A stretch of 64,000 bases of DNA from Amyelois transitella (Eukaryota > Arthropoda > Insecta > Lepidoptera > Pyralidae): contig NC_083512.1 of NCBI RefSeq assembly GCF_032362555.1, forward strand, positions 8,172,001 to 8,236,000. The letters run 5' to 3'. The notes beneath the pieces are model-generated. The model searched no databases, had not been told where the DNA came from, and saw only the letters and a list, made by a program, of their open reading frames with translations. Shown here piece by piece: positions 48,501 through 60,098 of the stretch. Position 1 is the stretch's first letter. The number at the start of each line of letters is the position of its first letter. The translations under genes and the position numbers were made by a program.

Positions 48501-49222
48501 TATGGGCTGGAAGGACCTTTATATTTACCTGCTGACATGTTCACGTATAACGAAGAGGTTTATAATCTAAATATTATTCTAATTTATAAGTCTGTCGTGA
48601 GCATTCCGTATAAAATATGATTTTTGAAGTGATAAAGTGTTAGCAAGGATATCGTCGCAATTGATGGTAATCAACACCATAACGGTTTCGTCATATTGCG
48701 ATGTGCTTTGCAAGATGGTGGCATGTCATTCCTATAGTTTCAAGTACATTATGGGATTTCTATTGTCTTATTTTAGCCTCATTTCTATGGTCGTGGAATT
48801 TTTCGACGAAGTCATTAATAAAAAAGACTTTCCGCGCAAAAGAGACATTATTTGATATACATTTTTAGACAGTTATGAAGTCTTTAGTTTTTGAAGTATT
48901 GTCTCATCATAGTAGTTACATCAAAAACAATTTGATGAATAATGATTTTTGTTTTCAGGAACACCTTCAAATATGTGGCGATGTAACTTTGAAAACGTTC
49001 GATGAACTAACAGTTCGCCTCAGCCTCGACAGTACAAACTTGCAACATCGCAAACTAGTCTTCCAACTAGTCAAACCACACGTCCCAGGATTCAGCTTCG
49101 TTCCAGAGGAAACTGAGAAAACTTCTAAGGAAGAACAGATGCAAGTGGATGAGATTCCACAGAAAAAGAGGAAAGACGAGGATAAGCATAAGAGTAGCAA
49201 GAAGAAATCAAAGAAGAAATAG
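36563..49222 (+). CDS. Dis3: Exosome catalytic subunit Dis3/Rrp44
   Basis: Fifteen exons: 36563-36616, 36700-37028, 37111-37307, 37846-38072, 38334-38616, 39214-39384, 39845-39960, 40517-40772, 41106-41230, 41509-41679, 42002-42208, 42466-42686, 48034-48202, 48417-48557 and 48959-49222. They join in frame to 976 aa (family about 950-1000). Order: N-terminal [22 protein letters not shown]; the CR3 cysteines C31, C36 and C39; a PIN endonuclease domain with DTN, NDRND and LLTDDEN acidic residues; cold-shock domains; the RNB exonuclease domain with [16 protein letters not shown] (Asp482, 484, 485); an S1 domain; and a Lys-rich tail. Dis3 degrades and processes RNA 3'-5' in the nuclear and cytoplasmic exosome. 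All junctions are GT-AG. Intron 12 (42687-48033) is filled with mobile DNA. The N-terminal ATG is placed by homology; exon 1 uses the donor AAA|GTGAGG. Confidence 0.96.
37552..37790 (-). repeat. SINE-like repeat, copies in Dis3 intron 3
   Basis: A minus-strand 3' half (CATACATACATATGTCTATA, then GCGGGGTAGACAGAGCC) is followed near 37691 by a diverged plus-strand core (GGCAATGGGCTACCAACCTA). This looks like two overlapping insertions in opposite orientation. Confidence 0.65.
38798..39066 (+). repeat. SINE-like repeat, copy in Dis3 intron 5
   Basis: One of the best-preserved copies: intact CCGTGTGGTTCCCGGCAC head, core, and GACGTGACCATATG followed by a TATG run. Confidence 0.88.
40058..40240 (+). 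repeat. SINE-like repeat, internally deleted, Dis3 intron 7
   Basis: Head and tail are both present, but about 80 bp of the core are missing, including the AAGGCGACTAAGGGATAGG segment. Confidence 0.8.
40836..40894. repeat. Perfect 20-bp inverted repeat in Dis3 intron 8
   Basis: Arms at 40836-40855 and 40875-40894 are exact reverse complements around a 19-nt loop. The GCCCTTTTTC outer sequence is not part of any other repeat seen here. Confidence 0.8.
42780..43600 (+). mobile_element. 5'-truncated RTE-like LINE (Dis3 intron 12)
   Basis: The reverse-transcriptase catalytic motif YADD is encoded at 42819-42830 and continues as [21 protein letters not shown] later stop and frame change separate this from [19 protein letters not shown] and [14 protein letters not shown], the usual C-terminal end of RTE-type non-LTR elements. 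The 3' UTR ends GAAAGAGGCGTGATTTTATG with a TATG run in place of poly(A). The 5' part, including the endonuclease, is missing. It is a dead fragment; clade assignment is from motif memory. Confidence 0.82.
44040..44160. repeat. TTTTACC-rich repeat of unknown type
   Basis: Repeated TTTTACCG/TTTTACCA units, ending in CCGATTTACATCCCTAC. It resembles the end of a DNA transposon but I find no partner end. Confidence 0.4.
44541..45166 (+). CDS. THAP-domain protein of transposon A
   Basis: Two exons, 44541-44732 and 44906-45166, encode 150 aa. The C2CH zinc module is complete: CAVPQC near the start (Cys9 and Cys14), then CEDHF (Cys59, His62) at the end of exon 1, and [10 protein letters not shown] in exon 2, which takes the place of the family's AVPTIF box. 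The C-terminus is a short charged helix ([19 protein letters not shown]), perhaps a coiled coil. No transposase follows the THAP domain. It should bind DNA, possibly the element's own ends. AATAAA is at 45252-45257. The frame and splice sites are intact, so the protein may still be made. It may be a source-gene remnant or act like a short repressor. Confidence 0.75.
45327..45454 (-). CDS. First exon of antisense gene, transposon A (partial)
   Basis: It encodes 42 codons plus two bases, beginning [17 protein letters not shown] and ending [14 protein letters not shown], then a strong donor GTAAGT (45326-45321). Copy B has a 128-nt exon (60990-60863) with the same start, length, donor and phase, and a clearly similar peptide (MEDGFVKAD..NLPKIN...FCSAELRNVKTA). 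Conservation of length and phase points to a real exon. Downstream exons are missing. From memory the peptide resembles the N-terminus of arthropod and Hydra proteins annotated with SWIM-type/YqaJ recombinase domains; this needs a search. Confidence 0.6.
45960..46911 (+). mobile_element. Non-autonomous Helitron, copy 2 (Dis3 intron 12)
   Basis: Near-identical to 5136-5809, with the same TCTATACTAAT start and GCGGGCACAGCTAG end. It is about 280 bp longer because, after GACCGCCTG, it carries an extra block (about 46567-46847). The block contains CACTACTGGGCAAAGGCCTC, part of a common lepidopteran repeat. Confidence 0.87.
46915..47254 (-). repeat. SINE-like repeat, copy in Dis3 intron 12
   Basis: Minus-strand copy, with the head (GTGCCGGGAACCACACGGC as read on +) at 47236-47254. 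It contains a small duplication in the tail half. It lies just downstream, in the antisense sense, of the caudal-type ORF. Confidence 0.8.
47496..47924 (-). CDS. Caudal/Cdx-type homeobox ORF inside Dis3 intron 12
   Basis: A 142-aa frame on the strand opposite Dis3. The hexapeptide-flank YEWMKKPNY is partly upstream of the first ATG. A complete homeodomain spans about 15-75, with helix 3 [15 protein letters not shown], then a His/Met-rich tail and a [15 protein letters not shown] end. This is diagnostic of the Caudal/Cdx family of nuclear transcription factors acting in posterior patterning. The N-terminal half is missing: upstream in frame come HTYEW and then a TAA within 40 bp, beside an ACAT microsatellite. 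The edge TATGAG|TGG would be a poor acceptor. A good acceptor (TTTTCATTACAG) ends at about 47965 and would give a 5' UTR before ATG 47924. It could be a 5'-truncated retrocopy, the last exon of caudal, or a short homeodomain gene. Confidence 0.8.
   Translation of the reverse strand: MKKPNYQTQPNPGKTRTKDKYRVVYSDHQRLELEKEFHYSRYITIRRKAELAVNLGLSERQVKIWFQNRRAKERKQVKKREEVVMKEKGDHASLQHAQLHHATMLHHQQMMNGMMHHHHYHQGMLQGVPEPLVPGVPPVPLL
48340..48385 (+). repeat. LINE tail fragment (Dis3 intron 13)
   Basis: CCCCACCGGAATAGGGGTGTGATTTTATG followed by TATG-like units resembles the 3' end of the LINE at 43600. Only the tail is present. Confidence 0.5.
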
Positions 49223-50691
49223 TACAGTGTACTAATAAAGGTTTGATAGTAGTTGCGTTTTTTATTTCGTTGTTATTGTAGTATTTGTAGATGTTATTTA
49301 GGTAAGGTAGTTAAAAGTAGTAATTCTTCTTTTCAGGGCATGTATGTATGTCACTTACATGCTATTAATGCATATGACATACTAAAATAGAAATAAAAGT
49401 AATAATAAAAACATATTTTACTATTTTGATATGTTAAATAGGTCATATTTTTAACTTGGTCTTTAACGTTAAAATTCCTACAAGTTAAATTATGATTTTT
49501 GGTATAAATAATGATAAATAATATCTGCGAAGTATTTGTATAGAATGTTTAATTAAACTTTATAATATCTACACTCATGCATCAACAATCACTTAAAATA
49601 ATTATAAGCATTACATTATTTCGAGTTTCACATATTTCTTGGTCATAAGCATTAGGGACTAATATGTCCAATAAAGATTCTTAAAAAGTAGGTATCATTT
49701 TAAATATTTCAAAAATCTTTATATTTATCTACAATATTTTACCTTACAATGTTGTGTTGTATAATATTGATAAATAGCATTTATAGACATTTTCACAGGG
49801 TAAAGTAATTAATGATTTTCCCAAACTTACGACTAATTTGATTGTAAAATATAATTTAAAGAATAACAGTGCCCGCACTGCCTTTTGTCTTTCATAAGAA
49901 ATGTACGAGTACGTCACAAATATTGGTCTATCGTATCGCCTTTATTTACTTTAAAAAAGTCCAGCAACTAAAGACTTCCTATCACATCTTTGGTTTAGCT
50001 TGGATGTACGATCATATATAAAACCTAATCTTAATTTTCATGAGACATGACACATTGATGAATCTTAATCAAAGTCCTTAAGGTTGACTAACATAACTGG
50101 CTAACGCCTACTTTCGATGTCTGTCTCTGTCACTCCTACTTAGTATCTAGTTCCGTCCCATGGCAGAATTCTATTCATTAACTTAAAATTATTACTCACA
50201 CTATTGTGTGTACAAGTAGCACAATTACATGCATTTGGAAATAATTTCGGAAGACATTATATAAAACTATATTGAAGTTTATGTTTGAAGTCTTCTGTAT
50301 CATTCATTTCGAAGAAATTTCCAGTCCTCTATTAACTAAACTTAGCTAGATATCTACAATAAATTTTCCCTTCAGCCCTGAGCCTTATTAAAGCATTTGA
50401 AAAGTCAAACAATAAAATAAATCATGAATCTAATGTAATCATCTTTGTCCGCGCCGTTGGAATGTCCACTGTTGGACTAACTTCCCAATTATTTCCTTCG
50501 TATAGTGTAACATCCTACAAATTCTTGCTCAAATGTGCATTAGACTTTCGACAGCCACATTCTTGAGCTAAATACAGCCTACTCAATCTTGAAAAACCTC
50601 TAGAACTTTCGCGTTATTCAATCCGCGTACCGTTAAGCTCAAATGGAGCTTTTGAATATATATAAATTCTTAGTAAAACTACTTAATTTCA
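49223..50691. other. Intergenic, convergent 3' ends of Dis3 and acyltransferase
   Basis: AATAAA at 49234-49239 is the likely Dis3 polyA signal, very close to the stop. The rest is AT-rich and probably includes the 3' UTR of the minus-strand acyltransferase. No other gene or clear repeat seen. Confidence 0.55.
49234..49239 (+). terminator. Poly(A) signal of Dis3
   Basis: AATAAA 12 bp after the stop codon TAG, consistent with a very short 3' UTR. Confidence 0.55.
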
Positions 50692-53600
50692 CTAATGGTG
50701 AGTAACGCGCCTTCTGAAAGGCGGCGGACTAGATACGGTTGGAGCCGGGGGCCTAAGGTTGTGTGGAGATTGAGTTTCTTCTACTGTTTCTTGTGTTTCA
50801 TCGCTTGCTGTCTGTTCTCGAGGCGTAATAATCTGAAAAATATACAGTTATGTGATTGAAAGAATTGTGTAGATTCTATCTTTATCGCCCAATAATTTTT
50901 GGCAAACAAAATCTCGTAAATTTGACTTTATTACGTCCTCTGATAAAAGACTGTACTGAATTCCAAGAAATGGGAAACTATTTGGTATTCAACAATACTT
51001 TTTTTTTAAGTATTTGGATCCAAAGATGAAGAACTTTTTTCATTTGGTTAATATAGGTAACGAGAGTCGTAACTGGTGGAGTGATTACGTAAATTTGCTT
51101 CTTATGAACAACCACTATCAATTTGGTGCTGTGACTTTTTTTTATTCTTTGAATTTATTCTAGCATCACAAACACCTGTATTTTGAGCATTTTTAGCAAG
51201 CAGGCTGATTTCGTATTTCAGTGGTTTGCCTCCTCAAAATAGAAACAAACATACCACATGACCGCTTTTTTACCTGGGGAATATTAGTATTGGTTTGTGC
51301 CGCGATCCTTGCGATTTCTTGGTCGACCTTCGCGATGAGTTGCTCTATGGCCATCGGCCATCTTGTTGCGGGTACGGTGTGCGCGGGTGACAGGCGTGCG
51401 TCCGTCATCACGGCAAGACGTACTGTGTCTGCGTACTGTATCACTGTTAACGACATGCCTGGAAAAGGAAAGGTGGTTTCATGTAATGGCAATTTTGATT
51501 TAGTCTACTGAGTAGCGAACTGCTGTCTGGTTCCGGGCTGACAATCAATTTTGGGATTTTTGTTGACTGTTGCGTATTTTTCATCTTATTGTACTCATAT
51601 TATGCAAATAAAAATTTGAATATGAAGTAGAAAAGAGCTTCTGCCACTAATAAATAAATCTACTCACTAATGTTTGCTTGCGGTGGTCGCCAATACACTA
51701 CGTAGTCCACAGTCTGTCCCCACAATGTTTTCCTTTCTCTAGAGCCCAGTGGTGCATCTATCTCGGCGTACGACACGGCATATCTTCTTGACAACACGTT
51801 AAGAGTTAGCTTTGCAAATGGTGATGGTACGGCCCTGGTTAAAGCTCCCCATCGCGCCTGAGCGGCCCAGGCGCCGGCTAATGCGCCTTGACGAGCGCAT
51901 GCTTGTTCTACCACGGCGGCGATGCGCCGAGGAGTGGCCCCAACAGGTAGTGATAGGCAGATCATGCCTGAAAATATTGGTATTTAAAGAAGGGCGAGAT
52001 GGAACACTTGTGTGCTGTTGGAGACAAGTTGGAGACTAAAGATACTGATAAATAAATAAGCACGAACAAAGTACATAACAGGTATTATACGAAGCGATTT
52101 CGTATCACCTCCCTAGGTCTGTTAATACGTGGTACTTAATGTATCAATATGTTTGACAAGAAATTAAGAAACTTGACTCTAATGTTCCGAGATACTTGGT
52201 GTCTTTATTAAAAGTCCTAATTGTCAAAAGGTGAAATTTCAATGTACCTCCAGTCTGCGACTTCTTATATCTCTTTCCGTGACCCTCCGCAAAAGTGAAG
52301 AGGAAGTCTTCTGATGCGGCTCTTGCGGTTGTGAGAACTGCTTCTGGTGGTTCTGCATGGGCATGCTCGAAGAAAGCGCGGATTCCGTCGGTGGCCGCGA
52401 ATAGAGCGACGTCGGTTGAGGATACACCTAGTGCTCGGGCCGCGCGTTCGATTCCCGCGCGAGGTACAGGACGAGACCAAGCTGCTACCTGAAAAATCAA
52501 ACATCCATTATTTATTTGTGTAGGTATATTGAAATTAAGAATAGAAATTAGAAAGGCATGAACAGACCTTTGTTGAGGTTTTTGAGAGAACTTTTTTTGA
52601 ATAAAGGTAGGTAGGTACCATTGTTGTATGCACATACTTATCTGCTTGGGAAAACACAGCTTTATCTAAGGCCAGGGTATGAGATATAATTTCCAAATCA
52701 ATCATTCTTCCGAAAATATAAAGCAGTATTTTTATATCTACTCACTTTCCTTCCGCAAAGCGACACAGTTTGCAGCAAATGTCTCTGTCCGTCATCGGCC
52801 CCAATTGTGTCCTCCCATAATTTGGCGGGTGCTCTATATGTTTCCACGATCCCCCTCCACGCTTCCTTACTAGCCCGAGCACATAGTTGCCCCAACTCTC
52901 CATATTTCCACGTCAATGTATGAGCCTGCCGAGTTTGACCAGTACATCGTATTTCGTTGAGGGCCATTAGTTCATCTTTGACTCTGATCGGAAGCTTCAG
53001 GAATTCTTTGGTAGTAGTCAGAGCGGTACCTATTACTCTTTGCGGCCATTTTCGAGGGTCAGCTGTTACTAGGGGTGATATTAAGACCTAAAACACAAGT
53101 AAATAATTAAAAAGAGTGTCAATTATAAGTAAAGCGTTATATGCGAACATTGACTGCATATTTAATCACGCCTGTTTTAAGAAGATAATCCCTCAATAGT
53201 CCAACTGAGCAAAGTTTAGGTACTCAGTTGGTCTGTTAACCACATAAGTTGGACGTTTTAGGGTACTGTTAATGTGACCTTTTATACCAGAAAGTTCCGG
53301 ATTTTATTAAGGTACGTTCGTCGAGGCCTTACCCTTTTAGCCTCACGGTAAGTTACGCCCTACCTTCTGCTTAGTGTTTCACTAAAAAGAATATTAGTCT
53401 ATTCTATTTAAGCATACCTTGGGTATCGTCAAATTCCTCCTCTTGCATTCCCTCTGTGTAGCAGCTAGAAGAGTAGTTGCGGTAATAGGTGGTACAGACC
53501 TAGAGTCCCTTCTACTTCTCTTATTTAGTTCTCTCAGCGCGCTAACTCCCGAAATGAGAATCAGGCCGGCCACGTGAAATGCGCCAGGTAAAGATTTCAG

Positions 53601-55500
53601 TGCTCGGGGGCTCTCCACAGGGTCATATTCAGATACAAACTCATTCCAAGCGTTTGATAGATTTTCATTCAATTTTCCCAACAGTTCGGGAATAGCTGAT
53701 GGATTCGGGAAGAGTTTCAACAAGGGGCTTGTTTGATAATATTCTGTTTGCGTTCGTTCGCTCGGCGACTGCTCTAAAAGCATAAAATCTCCAATGTTCA
53801 TGGATCGCCGGCCGGTCAGCAACAAGTGGTGGACTCGAACCAGAATGTAATATTTTGGCTCGGCAGACAGGCACGGTATGATTATATATTGCCAAGGCGA
53901 TTGCTCAGTCGGGAAGTACTTAGACACCGTCTCGCTTACGAAATCCTGAAACGTGTTTATACATTAAATTTTTTAAACATATTTTGCAGAGGAGTTATCT
54001 CTTAGTTCCCGATATTAAGCAAACTTCTTATCTGACCTCGAAAATAATTAACGAAAGTCACTCAATTCATTGAAATTAATTTGCAGTTGTTGATAAATTT
54101 AATAAAGTGCACAATTTTTGTAACGTTGAACTAGTTTTCTTTGCCAAAATCGATCCCTTTGTTGTTTCAGTTTCAAATCAAGTTGTTTTATATTAATGCA
54201 GATCTAGTTTATTTAGATCAAAAATATCGATAAAAACTGAAAGTAGTCTTGATCAAAATGTACACATAACTAATGAAATAAGACATTCTGTAATTAGGTA
54301 GTCCTTTCAAAATTGACTTACTTGTATATTATTATCAGTCACTGGTCGTCCGCGATATACGGCGTTAGCGAGCATGAAATGGTTTTCTAATCGGAAAATC
54401 ACATTCTCGTCCCAGGCATAGTTTCCCCAGCAAGATACGAGCTGGTGCCTTAACCTCGGAAACATAAGTTCACCGTCGGCATCTCGCCTCTCTATCAAAT
54501 GTTCTGTGACATGACGCTTTATTAGCTCGGTGTCAGGAATACCTGAAAGTAAATACATAAAGTAAGACTATTACACATGCAGCTAAAGGAATTCAATATT
54601 GTCTAAGTCATGTTGAAAGTGTTTTTTTTTTCAGACCTGGAAATTTGGAAAAAAAATCTAATTATATTTAATTAAAAAAAAGTTAAATTAGGATATATCA
54701 AAATCTTACTTTATATTTTTTATTATAGTTCTGTCGACACAAAATAGCTGAAATTGAATCAATTTCAGTTGACGAACAAAACTAAACTAACCTTTTACAC
54801 AAAGCAGCACATTGATGATCCCCTGGTTGCGATGTGTGTCAAGTAGAGATCGAACTGTATTTGTGCGGATGAAATCCAACCCGGGATAACGACTCGATAG
54901 CAGTTTCAGCCATATGTGTTTACTGATGCGAACCACTACGAACAAAAATAATGAAAATGTAGAAGCAGTTAAAATTTTACATTTTTGTTTTAAAAAAAGG
55001 TGTGTATATAACGCAATTATTCAAGACAGCGGCGATCCTCAACTTCTAAATTCGTAGCTCCTACGACGTGTAAAGCGAACTCCGTCGCCTACGTCGTAGG
55101 CCCTAGGTTTCATGTAGCCATGCTATGACGAAGCTTGAACTAAAGTACTTAAGTAATTTTCTTTTGTTTAATTGCAAAAATAATTCATCCTTTTTAAGTT
55201 ATTTGAGGACATTAAAAAATTCTAGTTTATGCATTTAGATTTATCACCTATGTGCACTCAAAAGCACAAACCAAACCGCTGGGTTTAGAGATTTGTAGTT
55301 GGCATGTAGTTTCTTTTGTGGTCTAGGGGTGCAATAAGACAGGATTTTCCTAAATTCCAATGAAGTTGATTTAAAAACAAATGCTTACCAATATAGGACA
55401 AAGCTAAGGCGGGCAGCGTAGACAGCGCGATCCAGAAAGCGCAGTATGTGTATAGTTCTTCCATCAACCGCGACCGGACGCCTTTGTCCGGAGCCCTCAT
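50692..55500 (-). CDS. WS/DGAT-like O-acyltransferase
   Basis: Nine exons in coding order: 55500-55389, 54935-54792, 54542-54322, 53945-53418, 53087-52746, 52488-52248, 51967-51668, 51458-51274 and 50832-50692. They join in frame to 737 aa. ATG 55500 is chosen because an in-frame TAA lies a few codons upstream. A hydrophobic segment (about 19-40) anchors the N-terminus. MFPRLRHQLV and NVIFRLENHFMLAN, then EQSPWQYIIIPCL and YYILVRVHHLLLTG, match the order of blocks in wax-ester synthase/DGAT enzymes. GMSLTVIQYADTVRLAVMTD near the end matches the WS_DGAT C-terminal domain. The catalytic HHxxxDG reads HHLLLTG (198-204), with Thr in place of Asp. The family esterifies fatty alcohols or diacylglycerol in ER membranes. 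The enzyme may be altered or inactive. Function is by family resemblance only. Confidence 0.8.
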
Positions 55501-55561
55501 GGTCACTCTTTACTTGACTTTTGGGTTGCACATTTATGACTCCTTTTCTTGCTTCAGCCTT
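55501..55561 (-). other. 5' UTR part of acyltransferase exon
   Basis: The exon holding the start codon is preceded by a good acceptor (TTTATTTTCAG ending at 55562), so at least one non-coding upstream exon exists. The GC-rich block at 59502-59660 is a candidate. Confidence 0.5.
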
Positions 55562-58500
55562 CTGAAAATAAAGTTCGGAAACCCTTGAAACCCAGTTGAT
55601 CAATTGGCAATGTTAGTTCTCGGAAAGTTTCGAACATGTAACTAAGTCGATTGTTTACTTGTGCGCTTTGGTTATAGTAGGTAGATTCCTAAAATTATGA
55701 TTTTACATTTTTTTTTTATTTCGGAACAACTCATGGTTTAATTTCGTTTACGAAACGACCACCAGCTCTTAGCTAGAGATAGACACTCAAGTCTCCATCT
55801 GTCTTTCTAATCACGGAATCATTATGCTTGTTGAACAATCTTTTTAGTTTCTTACCCAGGCCTGATATGCGGAGTCTAAACTGGATATTACTAAATTAAA
55901 ACTACTTAGGTATTATTAACCGTCGAATCGATAAACTTATTATGATGTCAACGAACGTCTAGACCACTAGTCTCGGTGCCCTAGTGTTAAATAATAAATT
56001 ACAGAGTATCGGTGGGATGCGGCATGTAGGCATTAATTAATTATAAACGTTGTCTTCATAAAATTATTAAAGCGTAGACGGTGGATGAAGCTACTAGTAG
56101 ATATCTATGATAAAATGATCGTTTCGTAATACGGTTGTTTACGGTAAAATATTGATCGATAACGTTTGTCATAAACAAATGATACGCTGCGTTATGTGAT
56201 GTCATTAGATCCTTTTGTGTTAGAAATGTTCGCTTATCTCTTGTTTTCATTTCTGGGTCTTTTCACCGTGACCCTATTACGTCAGTCCTATTTACGCTTT
56301 CTAGTACATCGTTAGTTCAACAAGTAGTTTAGAAGTATCAAATAAGTACCTGATTTTACTCAAATTTATTGTCAAAATGTATTGGCCATTGACTTTTTAC
56401 TTTTATAGAAACTAGGAAATACCACGTTATCACTGGCTTAGGAAAAACCATCGTAATTGCTGGGAGGTAGCACTGCTTTTAGGCAAATTATTGTTCATTC
56501 AAGTTAAAATAAGTTCTAATATGCAGTATTCGATATGCAAGTTTGCATGAACTTTGCGCAGGTCACTTTAACAAAATCGTTGTATGGCTTTCGGCTGGCG
56601 ACTATTACACCTATATTGGTAAATTTATATATAATTTATTAAAAGCAGAGAGCCATCCTAAATGGACATCGGTGGATACTTATCAGGTAAAGCCGGTAGT
56701 CACTATCGTAATATTGTTTTCGGTTCGCTGCATCATCATGCAATCACAGAGTTGAAATGAGGTTGAATTGTTCCAAGAACGTCAAAGTACTTATCTAGTA
56801 GGAATTTTAATAAGGTAATAAAGAAAAAGTAAGTTGCTAATTGATGATTCACCAGTCGACTGCTGTGAGCCTGCCACTTATCGGTCAAATGTGACGTTGA
56901 TAAAAAGTCTTGATTGTGTAAAAACTGATTTCATTAGGAACAATTTCATTTTTATTTTCCGTGCCAAAGATCGCAAACAGGATGTTATTGCTACAACGCA
57001 ATTTTTTTAAATTGTTATTCTGCCGATGAGTAAAGGATTATATTTACCCCTAACTTGTTATCGAAATTCTCACACATTGGATTAATGTAAGTCCTAAACT
57101 TCGCTAATATTTATGCAATAAAATAGTATGCCTATACGTAAAGCGTTTATATGCTGAATAGAAATTGTCACATACAATAAGTGAATTGGTCTCTCTTGCT
57201 CGTAAATGCGCTAAAATTATGACTTACTTATTCTATGGGTAAACCGTAAACTGCAACATAAGCTCCGTCTGTTTTCATAACGAATACATACCTACATATT
57301 CAGTTGGTTATTTAGGAATAAAAAGAGCATGTCACTGGGTCAATTAGAAATAAAATAAGAGTATCAGAATGACAAGAGTTAATATTGTTTATTTGCGTGT
57401 CAAAGGGTGATAACAGAATTTAAACTTACCTACACGTTCAAATCTAATAACTATACAGCAGTAACTTTATAGATTAGATACGTGTATATAAAAGTGTACC
57501 TACTCAATTTAATGATTTAAATAAGTTATCACGTAAAACTCGTAAACTGACATATATGTATTAGGTTCGTGCGGTTGGTCAATATCGATGGAATATTTTT
57601 CAAGTTTAACATAAAACATAGGTACACTGCGCTAATTTCTTTGATTATGTTCGTACGTAAATTATTCCGCAACCAAATCTTTGTGGAATTCGATGCAAGC
57701 ATATGATTACAAGACATTATTAACATCGACATCTATGCGCGTATAAGTACGTTGGTATATACTTCATTATTATTTTCAAAACAGGTTTCCACTTCTCCCA
57801 CTTCACTTAATTTTAATAATTAACGTGTTTTACAGATCTAACGGGTAGCTAATTTCTCAATGGTATAAAAATAGAGTCCAGTACAGATTGGGTACTCATT
57901 GTGGTCGCAGCATCACTATTAAAGTCTCCAAAATTAATTTATTGAAACGATTTGAATTATTTTTATGCCTATCTAAATGAAGTGAGGTGGGTTTTGTACA
58001 AAAGACAGTTTCTACAGCAAACGACTTTTACTTTCACTCGCAGTGAAAGGTTTTCGTAATATTAATTCTTTGTTTATTTTAGACTTATCTCGATGGCATA
58101 CAAGTGTTCCGTCAACTTTTTTTGAATCGATTGTTTACATCATAGAAAATTGCACGATGTTATATTGTCCTCCTTTCGGAGCGATGGGATTTATCGGTTG
58201 AATGCAGTCTGCATTATTCTGTAAATATTAAATCTGGTACAAATATTTATCGTTTGAGCAAAAAAACTAGTCACTTAAATAACAAGTGCAAGATTTTGCT
58301 TCGAACAAATACTAACTTCATTTATTGATGAAATTTACTCGTAAATATGGAACGTGTTGATCTCAAGATTATTATCGTATTGTTCGTGATAAGTATGTGT
58401 ATCTCACGAGCGCAAAGTGCAATAGCAATGCAAGTTAACCGTGCAACAAAAAGTAGGTACTGTTTCACTTCAATTAATTTTATCTCCGTTGTGAGCCTAA

Positions 58501-59501
58501 TGTCCATAAATAAATGAAAAGAACTAAAGTTGCATTATGTAACAACAGTTAAAAGATTTTTCTCCGCTTGTAATTTATTGAATTTTCTTATATAACTTTG
58601 TAAAAAAAAAATGATCAAATACCTAAGGCTTGACTGATGATCTTTTTTTTTTGGCATTTCAAAATCGTATTTCAATCAGCGCATCGAGCTTATTATTGGT
58701 TCTAATTACATTGTTACATAGTCTGCGTGATTTAAAAACTCGCACTAACATTTTTACTTTAAAATAATGTTAAATTACAAGTAATTATTTTACGGAAACA
58801 CATCAGGCGAGAATTCTAACAAGTAATGTTGGAAATTTTTGGCCACTAATTTAAGAAATTCGACTTGTGAAATATGCAAAATATCTTTCGAGCTAGGCGG
58901 ACGCTTCTTGACTCCGTCTATCTGAGTGACCCTATGCCAGTGATAATGTTATCAATCAAACTCTCTTTGCTTTGTAACATTATTTTTGGTTTGTATGCAT
59001 ACTCGACGATAAAATAAACAATTGATTTTTATTATTTTCCGTGTCTCGATAAAAAAAGGAAGACCAACCGGGTGAACAAACAAAAAGTATTTAAGAAAAC
59101 AGGCAGTCATAATGTATGAGTATATTTGATTTTAACTCATTAATATTTTGCTTAACTTGAAACAAATACAGCTTGTTCTTTTGTATATGAGACATATTTA
59201 TTTAGAAAGATATCGCGTAAATATATTTTATAATCGGATTCCAGGCTCTAAAATATACTAATTTGTACAAGAAATAAATACGACCGGGATACTGCCAGAA
59301 AACAGAAGTCAGTATACACGTACAGAATTTAATTTAAACAGTAAATATAAACATTTTAATATTAAATGAAATGTAAATATTTTATTGACAGTAAACAGAA
59401 GTTCTTAAACATAATTTCAAAATTTTAAGTTATTAAAGTTTCTATTAAATGAACCGTAATAGTATAATGAAAACAAAGTTTACAAATATAAGAATACCCA
59501 C

Positions 59502-59660
59502 CTCGCTTTCCGATACAAATGACGGCAACTAGCACTGAGGTCACGTCAGTCAAGTTCGGAACTAACTTTCAAACTCGCTAGTGGTGCGCCGGCGCGCATT
59601 CCGCGCAGAGTGACCGGTTCCGTTCCGTTCCCGCGCTTATCGCGGTGTTGTCCAAGGTTC
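59502..59660 (-). promoter_or_regulatory. GC-rich block, possible promoter/first exon
   Basis: It is clearly richer in G+C than its surroundings, with several CG dinucleotides (CGCCGGCGCGCATTCCGCGC). On the minus strand it ends in GAAAGCGAG|GTGGGT, a usable splice donor at 59501. This would suit the first non-coding exon of the acyltransferase about 4 kb downstream. Confidence 0.35.
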
Positions 59661-59837
59661 AGTCAAACAGTAACAAAACATTTGTTAACTTGCACACTAT
59701 CACAGTAATCAGTAATTATTGCATTTCGACTGACATGTAAGAGAACTTCGATTTTTACATATGTAGGTACAGTCAAGTGCATAAGTTTATACATACCTTT
59801 AAATTTATTGATTTCTGTGTCTGTAAAAATATAATAT

Positions 59838-60098
59838 GCCGTGTGGTTCCCGGCACCAATACAAAAGAGAATAGGACCACTCCATCTCTTTCCCATGGAT
59901 TTCGTAAAAGGCGACTAAGGGATAGGCTTACAAACTTGGGATTCTTATTTAGGCGATGGGCTAGCAACCTGTCACTATTTGAATCTTAATTCTATCATTA
60001 AGCCAAATATCTGAACGTGGCCATTCACTCTTTTGAAGACTGTTGGCTCTGTCTACCCTGCAAGGGATATAGACGTGACTATATGTATATGTATATGT
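59838..60098 (+). repeat. SINE-like repeat, last full copy
   Basis: Complete head, core and tail. The tail is TATATG-type instead of pure TATG. Confidence 0.88.
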
